Positions 21,678 to 33,737 of a stretch of 64,000 nt of DNA are shown in pieces. The position numbers were made by a program, and so were the translations under genes. The stretch covers positions 42,540,943-42,604,942 of the forward strand of contig OX388347.1 in the NCBI GenBank assembly GCA_947579665.1. The letters are read 5' to 3'. Numbering within the stretch: the stretch's first letter is position 1; each line of letters opens with the position of its first letter. The notes below the pieces were generated by a model that made no database searches, was not told where the DNA came from, and was given only the letters and a program-made list of their open reading frames with translations. The DNA comes from Sympetrum striolatum (Eukaryota; Arthropoda; Insecta; Odonata; Libellulidae).

Positions 21678-22637
21678 CCTACATTGCTCAATCAAATCTT
21701 ATTTCTGTTACTTGGATCTTTAAGTAATTAACAATTTATTTTGCCTCGCGGTTTCCCGAGTGAATTGGTGAAAAAAAAATTTGAAGGAATTATGAAGGAC
21801 GGTAAGTAAGAACACAATATGCACTTTTCCTATTTAATGGAAAGAAACAACAAATACAATTAAAATATTAAGTAGTTCAACGATATTCATTATTGAAATA
21901 ATGCGAAATTGATACAATCTTCCACGATCCCTATTTGATATCACTATAATACATACATTAACTTGGGAAAATTTATTAACTTTGTAATCCTACAGACTGG
22001 AATGAAAAGACAAATCGATGCAGTAAGATAAAAATTGGGTAGCCCAATTATTTAAATGTTGCAAAGAAGATATTTTTCAATAAGACCCGAGCTGCTCCTG
22101 ACCTTTCCAGCTTGACTAATTAAACTACGCCGATTACTCGATCAACATTCTGATTAAATATTTCAATCTCCGCAAATGATATGCGCCAGGGCATTGAACT
22201 TTCATTACATTCATTTCCGTTTCTGCAATAATTCAATAAGTCAAAGGTTATCGATATTTGTTGGACAGGTTTTTATCGCTCCGAGCATATATTAAAAACT
22301 GCATGATTATTATCTGGATGCTGCCATAATATTTTGGTTAATGATATTTGCCTATCAGTTGAGCTGTTTGTTTAGCTAGCTATTATATTTACGAGTCACA
22401 TTAGATCTTTAGCTTTACTAGCTTCCATTCCCATTTTGGTAAATTTCTAGTAAAAATTTACCCCCATTTTTCCTGATATCCTAGGTTAATTCATTTTCTT
22501 TTTTATCGCAAAAGTTGAATGTTTGCAAATTTTATAATTACGAAGACTAAATTTTTTTCCACTCTTTCAAGCGCTATCGAATGGCTGTTTGGTTCTTAAT
22601 CCAATTTTAACCTGTTTATGTAACCCCTATGCTTCTG
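21678..22637. other. AT-rich DNA, nothing recognised
   Basis: No open frame or repeat structure of note was found up to the start of the 2.1-kb duplication. Confidence 0.45.
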
Positions 22638-24752
22638 CTTGCGAATAATTCCTTCGATCATCTACTGTCTCCCTTTTGACGTTAAAATAAGCGATGCCTC
22701 TCAAAAGTCTTCTTTTGTCTACTATTAATTTTATTGCTATAACTGTTCTGTTGATGTCATAATTTCTTACCATCGGTGTTGATGAATCTTATAGACAAGT
22801 CGATAAAAGATTATTTCTTGTTTCTTTAATGCCGTTTTCGTTTAATGACCTTACTTAGCCAAATTTTTGGGTTATATAGCCTGTTAGGTCCGCTTGAAGT
22901 TTTTGATTAGAAATTTATTTTTTTTTTAATAAAGCTGTTGTTTTTTAACAGGAAGTGTAGTTATATTACATGATAATTTCTAAAGCCATAGAATAATGGA
23001 TGCTATTGCTATTCAATTCCCTCATTTTCTGGATTTTATTAATGTTTTGACAGTGATTAGGCATTGGCAGTTGATTTTTAAGGTTTTAGCAGTTAATAGA
23101 CAGTCAAGTTGATAGATATAGACAGTCTGTCTCTCTGATATAGAATTCTTTATTCATTGATATCTATTTGGTTAAATATTTTATATAGTTTGATTTTTGA
23201 GGAATGCTCGAAAATACTTCCAGCTCTGTGTGCCTTTACTTTCATACATTTATTATCTCATAAAATAATGAATTTTTTTACCACTTGAGGGTGATTACTT
23301 TAGCCCACTTTGATTAATAGTTTCAGTGTTAGTTCTCGGATGGTACTTAGAATTAAACAAGTACAGTTACATCAAACTTAGGTTAACCTATCCCTCTTTG
23401 GAATGCATTCATGGGACTTATTGAAAATATTTCATAGACATATATTAATGGGATGTGATTATTATTTTAACTCTTTGACTTCTGGTTACAGAACATAATG
23501 CCTTATACATATGGGGTTTAAATTTCAGAGTATTGAAAATAATTAAAATTATGCTACATATTTGTGTGAAACTTCAAGTAAACCTTTTCTTTGCCGGAAC
23601 CTTAAGCTAACATTAGGGATTAAAGGATATGACTTAGAAAGCTTTTTCTGAGATTGCTTATCATTGTACATAATTATATTATTATTACAATGAATCATAT
23701 AATGTTTGAATGAAAGCTTCACTAATTTACCTGATAATTTGATTATAATGAAGTTACATCATTTTAAATATTCAATATTATCAGAATATTTAGATATATT
23801 TCTAAATTGTGATTATTTTCCTTGTTCAAGGAAGGGTTTAATTTTTAATTTTGATATAATTTTGGCTGAAATACTGAAATATAAGGATGAGATTCCTTAT
23901 GGAATCATCGCAATTTTATGATTAGCATTGTCTGTCCTTTGCTTTTTGAAATCTAATTTAATTAAATTAATAAGCATTTCAGTTAAGCATTGGGTACTTT
24001 AGGTTATTGATATGGTACTTATGAAGAATGTTTGAGCAAATTTTGTTAGAATCAGCGGCTTTCCAGACAATTGAATTTCAAACTTATACTTTCCTCAAAA
24101 TGTTTAACCAACTCCTCAAACAATCTTAAACACCTCACAATCAGTGGTTCATGCTTCTGTTGCTCTATGGCTTTAGATTTTTTCATGCTTCTTAGGATTA
24201 GAAATGTTTTGGAAACAGCAATGTCAGTGAATAATGTATTACCGTGATTTTAACCTGATACAGTGAAACCTCTTGCTTTAGAATACTCAGACACATGATT
24301 TGTTATTTTTAATTAATTGTTGCCTTAGGATATTCATGTATTTGTTCTACTTGTGAGTAACCAGAGACTCAGATAGCTGGGAATATAGATATATAAAGGC
24401 AAATAAGCCTTCCACTTTAAAATTTTGTTGACTGATGGAAGGCTAATGTACTATCTCTTTTTTGCTGATGAGGATAGGAAGAAAGCATTATTCTTGTATT
24501 CTTAAGTTCTGTGAATGGCTTTCACTTCAATTTTTCATTGATAGAAAATATATGTAATAGACAGAATATAGTATTTTTGAACTGTAACTCAGGGTATTGC
24601 TTTTGTTGTAAACCGTGTTAGATATTCATGACAATTATGTAGTTTGCATGATAATCTCTTCAGCCATTTTTATTTTCAATTCATATTTTGCCTTGAAGTT
24701 CTTTCTGAACTTTGAGATAACTCTTGTATATCTTAAAATTATGATGACAGAT
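22638..24752 (+). repeat. 2.1-kb direct duplication, copy 1
   Basis: Starting at CTTGCGAATAATTCC, this segment is closely matched over its whole length by 38228-40328 in the same orientation, ending at ATGATGACAGAT. It is non-coding by inspection: no long frame and no recognisable domain. The few differences are point changes, a divergent segment near 23730-23800 and a small insertion in copy 2. It could be a segmental duplication or a low-copy repeat. No terminal repeats mark it as a known transposon. Confidence 0.85.
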
Positions 24753-25450
24753 AGTTTGATTAATTTACTTACAGTGCAATGTTATGTTCACATATTACCA
24801 AGATTAGAACTGATAGGAAGAAGGCATATTTCTTGTATTTTTATATTATGAGAAGTTTTTCACCTCAGTTCTTCTTTTGTAGATAGGAAATAAGGCAGAT
24901 TAAATATAGTATTTCATTTCTTAAACCTGGTCCATAACATGTTAGATATTCATTATAGTAATGTATTTTGGAATTAGTTTCCCCATTCATTCTCACCTGC
25001 AATTGATATTTTGACATCCAGTTTTTCTCAATTCTTTGAGTTACTTGGAATGTACATATTTTGTTTTGAATATGATGATGATGCTTTGGATTTATATATG
25101 GAAAAAGATATTTACTTACAGCTCAATTTCATGTTTTATTCAATGATTAGAACTGAGCCTTCCTAAACCAATTTTGTTCTTACTGTGAACATTGTATTAG
25201 ATCTAACATTTCAATTGCTTGAGAAACTCAGCTTCTTGTTGCTTTAATTTGTTTGTAAATGCATTTTATTTTCATTATGATAATGCAGTTTGCGTAATAG
25301 TCTGATCTTCTATTCTTGTGCAGTTGAAAATATTTCCTCATTTTGTCACATAATTTTACTGAATTATTTTTGGCGTTATGATAACACTTTGTTTAATCAA
25401 TTAGCTTACAGTTCAATGTCACGTTTAATTTCAAGATTAGAATGAATTAC
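24470..25450. repeat. Degenerate ~290-350-bp tandem units
   Basis: A recurring block (TTACAG, then TCAATG/GCAATG, then AAGATTAGAA or ATGATTAGAA) occurs near 24766, 25112 and 25402. Each is preceded by related AT-rich sequence with GTTAGATATTCAT or similar. The spacing is 346 and 290 bp and the similarity is weak. The first unit overlaps the end of the 2.1-kb duplication. Confidence 0.45.
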
Positions 25451-26082
25451 TAATGTTGAGAAAATTGGAAACCACATTTGTCCATTCTCAGAACACTCTG
25501 GACCTACCATTGCAACTGCTTGAAGCCCTCTACTTCATGTATTTAACTTATAGAAACCTATTGGTAGGTCATTTATCAATAAATTTTGGGCAAAAGACAA
25601 AGGGAAATATAGGAGAATTCTTGAACAGAATAGGAATCAGCTAAGGAAGAGGTTTTGCTGTATCATGACTTCTTTTTGAAAAAACTTGTGCATCACATCA
25701 ATTTATTAAGTCCTGGCTTAATAAATAAAAATATATTTTCTGTGAGTTTGCTCTCTTGGCTCTAAATTCATATCTCTCGTTCTAATAAAATATATGTATT
25801 AGGAGGGATCTTAGCATTTACAATTTGGGTTAGCTCTTTTGATATTTGTTAAGCAAGCTTCGAAAGTTTAGGTAAGGAGTAATGCTAAATATTGTGCATC
25901 TTAGGAGGTTAGTGTACTGATTATTGCTCTCTTAAAAATTTTTAAACAAGCTGTGAAAATTTAGTTAAAGATTAATGCTAAATCTAGTGCATGTTAGGAG
26001 GTTAGTCTACAGATTGTTGCTCTTTTGATATTTTCCAAACAATCTTTGAAACTTTTGATTTAAAATTAATACTAAATCTTAA

Positions 26083-26976
26083 CCCTTTCGCGACGGCGGG
26101 CTCAGCGTAAATTTTCTACGGTCTGCCGAGGGTCTCGAGGAGAAATTCTTTCCTGATATACGGAGACATTTCGAGCGTTGCTGCCCCCAGGTATAAAATT
26201 TGCCCATTTTTGAGTCCTCAGCCCCACGATTTCTGACCCTATCGTCATAAACCCCGTGGGGGGCTAACATCCGGCTGCGACCGCCAGTCAGAAGAATTCT
26301 CAGAAACTAAATGTTTTTGCACACGTTTTGGTAAATGATTATTTGTTGTAATTTTTGTCAATCTAACATTGAAAATAAATGCAATGTCTTGCGCTAAAGA
26401 TGTACAACTTTTAAACGAAGTTCTAGTGTTAATATTTACATATTTACTATATTTCCACATGGTTTCCATGTATTAAGAACAAAACATATTTTCCATCCTT
26501 CTTTCACATCCGGGCTTTGGACCGGCAAAGGAGTAAGGAGAGTATTTTTGCGTATCAGAATTTTTTTGTGAAAGTATTGTAAATACGTTAATATCAACTC
26601 TAGCGTTTCGTTTAAAAGTTGTACAATATCAGCGTAAGGCAAGGATATTATTTCCAATGCAAAATTAACAACTATCACAAAATTAATTTATTGGCAAAAC
26701 GAGTGCAAAAATATACCCTTACCAGCAGCCCCATGCAGCGACCGGCACTGTAAAATGACCCATCGACCTAAGGACCCCCACGAGCTCGCCGAGGAAAGGA
26801 ACAGAGATTTCGCGTTCAAGGGTTATAATCTGAACGCATTGACCATTTCTACCTGCGTCGTCTATAGACGACGTTCGTTCGTTTGCGTAGGAAAATCTCC
26901 GTCGTCTATAGACGACGTTCGTTCTCTGGCATAGGAAAACCTCCGTCGTCTATGGACGACAACAGGCGCGAAAGGG
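26083..26976. mobile_element. piggyBac-like foldback MITE (894 bp) with TTAA target sites
   Basis: The element starts CCCTTTCGCG and ends CGCGAAAGGG, and is flanked by TTAA at 26079-26082 and 26977-26980, as expected for piggyBac-type transposition. Much of the interior is an imperfect inverted repeat centred near 26500: TGTACAACTTTTAAACGAA near 26401 is mirrored near 26605-26625, with matching sequence further out. It encodes no transposase and is a non-autonomous element. Confidence 0.8.
26857..26960. repeat. Three 16-bp palindromes at 44-bp period
   Basis: GTCGTCTATAGACGAC occurs at 26857-26872 and 26901-26916. A one-base variant, GTCGTCTATGGACGAC, occurs at 26945-26960. Both spacings are exactly 44 bp, inside the right arm of the piggyBac-like MITE. 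They could be transposase or host-protein binding sites. Confidence 0.9.
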
Positions 26977-27266
26977 TTAAGAGAAAAGTGTGAATATTTT
27001 TCCTCTTTTTAAATTTTTGAAATAAGCTGTAAGGTTTTAGGCAAATATCTATGCTAAATTTTGTCTAGCATATTAAGTTTGTGTGCAGATTCTAGGTCTT
27101 CTGAATTTTTTAAAATAATCTTAGAGATTTTATGTAAACATTATCAATGAATGTTGTGCAACCAAGGGACTTGCTGTTTCCAAAACATTTCTGATTTTCA
27201 TTTGAGTAATAAGTTTGTGAATTTACTTTTCACAGGGAATGCATAATTTTTATTAGTTGAAAACTA

Positions 27267-27422
27267 AGTCATGAGTTATGGTATTTGTCTAGTCAGCCTG
27301 CTGCATTGCTAATGGTGTTTTGCATTTTGATCCTCGTTCAATATTTTATTTGGAGTGAGGGTCAAAATGCAAACCCATTAAATCTGCAACGGCTGTCTAG
27401 ACAAATACCATAACTCATGACT
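27267..27422. mobile_element. Small foldback element (156 bp)
   Basis: The left arm starting AGTCATGAGTTATGG (27267) is mirrored by the right arm ending CCATAACTCATGACT (27422). The arms are about 65 bp each, with a ~25-nt centre (GTTCAATATTTTATTTGG). The outer 26 bp pair perfectly; the inner part has some mismatches and small gaps. CTA/TA on both sides would fit a TA-target MITE. A long RNA hairpin is also possible. Confidence 0.8.
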
Positions 27423-29639
27423 AGCAAAATTTCAATTAATTCAAATTATTGTGTCCAAATAGTAATTTCTTTTCTGTTTCACTTTTATCTGCTTTTATTA
27501 ATCACTAAATTTTGCCAGCTATTCAAAATTTGAAACAGTCATTGTTTATTTAATTTACCAAAAGTGCATATCTGCTATCTCAAAAAGTAGTAAATTGGGA
27601 AATGCGAAACGGAGTTAATGATTTAAACATTAATACTTTGGATTCTGATTCTGTTCTGATTTCTGTTCTTTAATTTTGGTGCCCATTTGCAGCTGGTATA
27701 AATGCTTGGCCATCTTTCTGCTTCAATATATCTTCTCATTATGTATTTTAACCTTAAGGCAAAGCAAAGTTATATTTTTATACTACTTTTTCATACATTT
27801 GTATACTTCATGAAAGTAGCATTTCTCTTGTGTTGTTTCCTTAATTCCTAGCAGTCATTGTGCATCATTTAAAATAAATGGTTTTCATGGTGAAGGACCT
27901 ATATTAATGTTCCATAACTATGATTTAGGCAAGAGCATGAAAATCAAAATTCAATGGAAATAACTTAAAAATTATGGCTAATATATCTACATTTGGCATA
28001 CTTCTGGACGAGCTAGTTTTTCAATACAAAGTACACACACTGGGAGACTATGAAAATGGAATATACAGCAGTTGTAGTTAAGTGTTTACTGAAGCTGTCT
28101 CAATCAAAATGTTTCTGTAGTTTCAATCTTACTCTGACAACAGACATGTTAACTGATTTGTGAAATATTTTTGTAAAAGTCCCTGACTTTTGGAACATTT
28201 CTATTTGGTGACATTTTTGTACTGATTAAAAATAAAATTGAGGTGAATACATCACTTGATGGAATAGGCTATATTTTTTTACTTCCTCATTGCATGTGAT
28301 GTTCAGGATGACTTCTCAACAACATCCCTTCTGAGACTAGAAATGCTATTGGAAATTAGTAAAAATTTGGCTTAAGTAACTTTTATGTAAGATTTCATTA
28401 TTATCGATATAAGAATATATATCTCTCTACAAAGATAATGAAAATCACAATTTTGTGGACAAGGGTTCAGTACTTCTTTATCTTTACTTTGTTTAAGCTT
28501 TATGAATTATTACTTCTTAACAATGAACATTAATGGTGAATAACTCCCCATAACTAACATGGAATGAAGTTTAAGGCTTACCCTACTCTGATTCATGGCA
28601 TGAGAAATATTTCAATGTGAACAAATACATATAAAATCTTATACATAAGTTCACATTCATACAGCAGTATATCCTAGTTTATCCTAAAATAAACAAAAAC
28701 ATTTCCTAAAATACACATGCTTCTTCTCATGTGAGATACAGAGATTTTAAAATGCCATTGCTGCTTGATAAGGTGGTAAACCAGCAACTAAGATTTCTCT
28801 CAAGTGAATGAAATATTAAATCTTATCTATCTGCCAAAGTAAATGTTAATCTAAAGTTTAGGAGTGTGAGCTTAGACAACACCGTTTCCTTTTAATGAGA
28901 AGAATTTACTAAATACAACAATTTAAAATTTAACCAGAAGATAATTTTCACTATTCAATTCATCATAATGTAATTCTATTTTCTTTAGCAGATATTATAC
29001 ATGAAGAGAGTTTTTTATCTGAAACATTGTGATAGTAAGATTAAATACTTACAGACTAAAATCATGAACTAATCACTAGCTCGTTCATTATTCAATCTCA
29101 TTGTCATTACTATGATTTATTAGATTTTAGTTATTACTACCTCTTTGGTATATGATGTCCAAAAGGGGTTCGACTGTTTAAATAGATATGACTGATAGTT
29201 AAATCCACGACTATGTCTCTGATAGTAAGACCAGATCTTATTTTTATTTTTGCTCCTAAAGTTGTCTTGCAACTTAATTTTAAAGGTCTTATTATTTTAC
29301 AACAGGCTAAGATTAGACTTGATTAATGAAAATTATCATTTAGTTTTCTATTGTGTTAATGAGTGATATTTTGCTTTTGCTTATCATTTACATCTAGTTA
29401 TGCATGCATTAACTTTTGATTTTAAATACATCCATTGTGTTTTTTAATGGACAAATGAGATACTTTTATCACAAGTAAGGCTTCTATTGAGAACATTCTG
29501 AAAGATTATGTTAGGGCTTATTTTTGGGTTAGATCTTATTTTCAGGGAATAGGTTAGAGCCCATGAATGAGTTAAAGGTTCACATTATCGATTATATATG
29601 TATCAATAACTTGTAATATACCTCAAAAATTCTCCTTAA
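27423..29639. other. AT-rich DNA, nothing recognised
   Basis: No open frame of note, known motif or repeat structure was found. It could be intronic or intergenic. Confidence 0.4.
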
Positions 29640-29710
29640 TAAACATTGCGCCAGCCACGTACCAAAAAGCATCTAGCCCGGTATGTATGTAGATTTAGAT
29701 AAATAAAATA
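29640..29710 (+). mobile_element. LINE 3' tail remnant
   Basis: GCATCTAGCCCGGTATGTATGTAGATTTAGATAAAT resembles the GGTATGTATGTAGATGTAGA tails of arthropod LINEs. No coding part is visible upstream, so only a very short, 5'-truncated copy is proposed. Confidence 0.4.
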
Positions 29711-30599
29711 CTATTAAAGTAATTGGTATGTAAAATTTAACATTAGGATGAAGTTTCAAATTCCTATGACCACTGGTTTACAAAAGTAGCTAAAAGATTA
29801 CTTTACATCAATAAACTAGATAGCTGCTGAAACTATTTTTATTCTCAATCTTAAAATATGTTAAGGTTTTCAATTTTGAAGTGCCCATTCACTGCTGTAT
29901 GGATTTGAAATCCTAGCTGAAATACCAAAATTAAACTTAAATTTTAGATCAAAAGATAGTAAAGTTATGTATATGTGCTTTTTAAATCATTGAAATTAAA
30001 GTAACTTGCACCTTATTTATTTGGCATGTGCAATATATTTAAACAATCATAATCAGAAGGTTTTGATAAGTAAAGCTGGTGATTCATCAAAATGTTGTGT
30101 AACTGTAGCTTTTCCAACTGTAGTATCCATATAGTAGATTGCTAAAAATTGAGTGCAATTAATCATCCAGATTAGTGGTACCCAACCAGAGTCTTTGCTG
30201 TGCTACATAAAATCAAAAGATAATGTTTCTGAATATTTTATATAACATACATACTTTATTTTGTTAGATTTATTTTGTTTGATAAGAGTTTGCAATGAGA
30301 GGGTTAAAATATTTTATTCAACCCTTGGTATTCACATCTCTCTCGGCTTGAATTTAGTAAACCTCAAAAAAAACGTCAGCAAAGAAATGTACCATGTTAG
30401 ACAAAAGGTTGAAGAACTCTGATCTTGATTCTAAAAAACTTTGATGCATTTCAATTGCAGATACAAGTTGAAATCATTTCATGATGGTCTTGGGAATAAG
30501 TGGAATTCTCTGAGATCAAACATATATTCAACTCAATTTTCTTCAGGATATTTAACCATGCTATAAATTTATTGATTAATCATCCTTTATATATATATA
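29711..30599. other. AT-rich DNA, nothing recognised
   Basis: No gene or repeat is supported before the RTE element. An ATATATATA stretch at 30588-30598 precedes the element. Confidence 0.4.
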
Positions 30600-30811
30600 C
30601 ATCCCCTCCTCATCACCGCCACAGTTCATTGCCTCTTCGGGGCGGAGGGGTGTTAACGGAGGTTGGAGGCGATGCATAGCCCAGGTTCAACCATGCTAAG
30701 AAGGCTTCAACAATATCTCCGGCCAAATAATGAAAGTGGTATTCACCAACCGGTAGTAGGACAGCCTGGTGAATTATTGTCCTAACCCCCCCAAATACAA
30801 GTACAATTTTC

Positions 30812-33628
30812 ATGATGAGCTTCTTTAATGGAAATTTATCCGGACGTAAAAGCACCACCCATTCGGATGTCCGGGAGGTGGTGGCATCAAAGAGGTCCAT
30901 CATGAAGAAAAGAATTACTACCCTGCAATTCACAACCTACAACTGCCGCAGCCTGAAGAGTGAAGAACGATTGCTGGAACTACTCAGTGAAGCAGAGAAG
31001 ATAAAATGGGATATCATCGGACTCAGCGAAGTCAGAAGAAAATCAGAGGAGCTACTTACTCTGAAGGAAGGACATTTATTCTTTTACAGGGGTACCAAGG
31101 ATGGAAGGAATGGAGGCGTTGGATTCTTGATCAACAAGAGATGGAAGGATAATGTGGTAAAAATCGAAGGTGTATCAGATAGAATTTGTAAACTCATACT
31201 TAAGATAAATGAGCGTTACTCAGTGCAGGTCATCCAAGTCTACGCACCAACAGCGGCAAGCAGCGAAGAGGAAATTGAAAACTTCTACCAAACTCTCGGC
31301 ACTGAACATGACAAGGAGGCCCACTACTATAAAGTCATTATGGGAGATTTTAATGCTCGTGTAGGTCAGCAGGAAGCTGATGACACTGTCGCAGGACAAT
31401 ATGGACTGGGCCAGAGAAATGAGCGAGGTCACCGCTTAGTAGAGTTTGCAGAATGCACCAATATGTATATAACAAATACATACTATAAGAAAAATCCTAC
31501 AAGGAAATGGATGTGGAGAGGTCCCAATGGAACAAAAAATGAAATAGACTGCATATTGGTAAACAGACTCTACACTGTAACTAACTGTGAAGTTTTGAAT
31601 AACTTCAACACTGAATGTGACCACAGAATTGTTAGATGCAGAATTAATATTAACCCCCGAATGGAACGAAAGAAGTTGGTTTCTTGCAAGAAGGAGGAGA
31701 TAAATATTGGTAAACTATCAGATAACGAGAAGCAGTTTCAGCTGGAACTTAGAAATAGATTCACAGCACTTCAGGAGGAAGAACTCGAAACCAAAGTTAT
31801 GGAAGTCGTAAAGAAAGCGGCAGAGGAAGTAGCAAGCATGCCAAGAAAACCTAAGGATAAGAAATTTAGTGATAGGACCCAGCAAATGATGAAACGACGG
31901 AAGGAACTGAAGAATTCAGACACTCCAAGAGATAACATCGAATATGCCGAGCTTTGCAAAGCCATCAGAGTAGCAATCAAGGAAGATGTGAGGAATTTTA
32001 ATGAAAAGATTGTGCAAGAGGCCATAGAAAATAACAAGAGCATAAAGAGGGCTAGAAGACGCCTAGCAATTGGTAAGAAACAGATTTTAGCCTTACAGAA
32101 AGGAGATGGCACAACAACATATAACAGACCAGCAATATTGAGGACTGTAGCAGAACACTTTGGCAACCTATACAAGAAGATGGGAAATGCCGAAGAGGGA
32201 AACCAAGAAGAAAGCCTAAGCTCACAAAATTTCCTCTCAATCCTCCCAGAAGAGGTAATGACGGCGATTAAGCAGATGAAGAATGGGAAAGCAGGAGGAG
32301 CAGATGGGGTGTTGGCGGAGTATCTGAAAGCTGGTGGAACAGAGATTGCTAATGTTTTAGCACAATTATTCAGTAATTGTCTAAAACAAGGAACAATTCC
32401 CAAGGAACGGAACCACGCAAGGATTGCCCTTCTGCACAAGAAAGGAAGCAAAGAAGATTTGAAGAACTATCGCCCCATTAGCCTCCTTCCAGTTGTCTAT
32501 AAAACATTCATGAGGATAATAGCTGAACGTCTAAAGATGAAACTGTCTTCTGCCCAGCCTAGAGAACAAGCGGGATTCCGGAAAGGCTTCAGCACTATGG
32601 ACCACATCCACACACTACAGGAAATTATTAACAGAACGAATGAGTACGAGATGCCACTCGTCCTTTGCTTTGTAGATTATGAACAGGCCTTCGACTCGGT
32701 AAGTACCTCCTCCACTCTGAAAGCTCTGAAGAATCAAGGGATAGATTCTGAGTATATCCGTCTCTTGCGCAGTGTCTATGAGAATGCCACAGCTTCTGTA
32801 ATGCTCCATGAAGAGACCGATGAATTCAAGATTGAGAAGGGAGTTCGACAAGGTGACGGTCTATCTCCCATCTTGTTCACAGCCATTTTAGAAGAAGTTT
32901 TTAAGACCCTTGATTGGGAAGAGAAGGGCTTAAGAGTAAATGGGGAGTACATCAGTCACCTCCGTTTTGCAGATGATATAGTTCTCTTTGCAGCTAACGC
33001 AGAAGATCTAACTTCAAGACTAGAAGAGCTAAACACAGCAGGACAGAAAATAGGACTCAGGATAAATCTAACAAAAACAAAGGTAATGTATAATTCTTTT
33101 GCAGTGCAAGAACCAGTCAAACTTCAAAGAAAACCTCTGGATGTTTGCTTGGAATACACATACCTGGGACAACTTGTAACAACAGGAGAGAAAAACAGGA
33201 TTAATGAAGTAAACAGAAGAATGAAACTTGGCTGGAGCGCATTTGGAAGGAACTCACACATTCTGAAGTCAAGAATGCCAATGGTTTTGAAGAGGAAGGT
33301 CTTCAACCAATGCATTTTACCTGTCTTGACCTATGGAAGTGAAACTTGGGTGTTAAATGCTGCAATAACCCAGAGACTTCAGACAACGCAAAGGAGCATG
33401 GAGCGCTGCATGCTGGGAATCACAAGAAGAGACAGGAAACGAAACACTTGGGTGAGAATGATGACTGGAGTTACAGACATCATAGAAAAGGTAAGATCAC
33501 TAAAATGGAGGTGGGCCGGCCATGTTGCAAGAAGAAACGACAACCGTTGGACATCTGCAGTTCTCAACTGCATGGATACCAAGAGATGTGAAGAGACCAA
33601 GAAGACGACCTATGGACAGATGGAATAG
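30812..33628 (+). CDS. RTE ORF: AP-endonuclease and reverse transcriptase (C-terminal frameshift)
   Basis: It encodes 938 residues. The endonuclease domain spans about residues 36-278 and keeps the key motifs: GLSEVRR (E73), MGDFNARVG (D179), NEIDCILVNR (D246) and CDHRIV (H271). The reverse transcriptase follows from about 480 to 805: NGKAGGADG, LKNYRPISLLP, QAGFRKGFSTMDHI, CFVDYEQAFDSV (catalytic D622), GVRQGDGLSPILF and the catalytic LRFADDIVLF (D721, D722). WAGHVARRND near 901-910 belongs to the conserved RTE C-terminus. After residue ~919 the expected continuation (WIPRDVKRPRRRP to RRIENG) lies in another frame, ending at 33737, so a small indel near 33568 shifts the end. The start ATG is uncertain; ATGAAGAAAAG at 30902 is an alternative. 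Catalytic residues are intact, so the copy is young but probably impaired. Confidence 0.9.
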   Translation: MMSFFNGNLSGRKSTTHSDVREVVASKRSIMKKRITTLQFTTYNCRSLKSEERLLELLSEAEKIKWDIIGLSEVRRKSEELLTLKEGHLFFYRGTKDGRNGGVGFLINKRWKDNVVKIEGVSDRICKLILKINERYSVQVIQVYAPTAASSEEEIENFYQTLGTEHDKEAHYYKVIMGDFNARVGQQEADDTVAGQYGLGQRNERGHRLVEFAECTNMYITNTYYKKNPTRKWMWRGPNGTKNEIDCILVNRLYTVTNCEVLNNFNTECDHRIVRCRININPRMERKKLVSCKKEEINIGKLSDNEKQFQLELRNRFTALQEEELETKVMEVVKKAAEEVASMPRKPKDKKFSDRTQQMMKRRKELKNSDTPRDNIEYAELCKAIRVAIKEDVRNFNEKIVQEAIENNKSIKRARRRLAIGKKQILALQKGDGTTTYNRPAILRTVAEHFGNLYKKMGNAEEGNQEESLSSQNFLSILPEEVMTAIKQMKNGKAGGADGVLAEYLKAGGTEIANVLAQLFSNCLKQGTIPKERNHARIALLHKKGSKEDLKNYRPISLLPVVYKTFMRIIAERLKMKLSSAQPREQAGFRKGFSTMDHIHTLQEIINRTNEYEMPLVLCFVDYEQAFDSVSTSSTLKALKNQGIDSEYIRLLRSVYENATASVMLHEETDEFKIEKGVRQGDGLSPILFTAILEEVFKTLDWEEKGLRVNGEYISHLRFADDIVLFAANAEDLTSRLEELNTAGQKIGLRINLTKTKVMYNSFAVQEPVKLQRKPLDVCLEYTYLGQLVTTGEKNRINEVNRRMKLGWSAFGRNSHILKSRMPMVLKRKVFNQCILPVLTYGSETWVLNAAITQRLQTTQRSMERCMLGITRRDRKRNTWVRMMTGVTDIIEKVRSLKWRWAGHVARRNDNRWTSAVLNCMDTKRCEETKKTTYGQME

Positions 33629-33737
33629 AGATATCATCAAGTACTTAAGTGTAACGTGGCAACGAGAAGCTCAGGACAGAGAAAATTGGAAAGTACTTGG
33701 GGAGGCCTACATTCAACGTCGGATTGAAAACGGCTGA
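33568..33737 (+). pseudogene. Frame-shifted C-terminal end of the RTE ORF
   Basis: In the frame open from 33522 to 33737, about 55 residues read WIPRDVKRPRRRPMDRW, IIKYLSVTWQREAQDRENWK and EAYIQRRIENG. This is the usual end of RTE proteins and completes the domain order of the main ORF. The stop is TGA at 33735-33737, directly at the trinucleotide tail. Confidence 0.8.

Larger units (their letters stand above)
25799..27165. repeat. Degenerate ~93-102-bp tandem repeat, about five units, interrupted by a MITE
   Basis: The word TTAGGAGG starts units near 25799, 25901 and 25994. Each unit continues with TTGCTCTTTTGATATTT-like, CAAGCT.TGAAA and TTAATGCTAAAT-like words. Two more diverged units follow the MITE between 26977 and 27165 (AATAAGCTGTAAGG, TATGCTAAATTTTG). 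The MITE inserted in the unit's TTAA, so the tandem array is older. I saw no clear similarity to the 93-bp satellite further right. Confidence 0.6.

Noticed and set aside
29640..30600. Full LINE upstream of the GGTATGTATGTAGA tail
   Set aside because: No coding motif was found upstream; only the tail is supportable.
31771..32451. 226-codon minus frame inside the RTE
   Set aside because: It is antisense to the RTE ORF, whose domains are clear.
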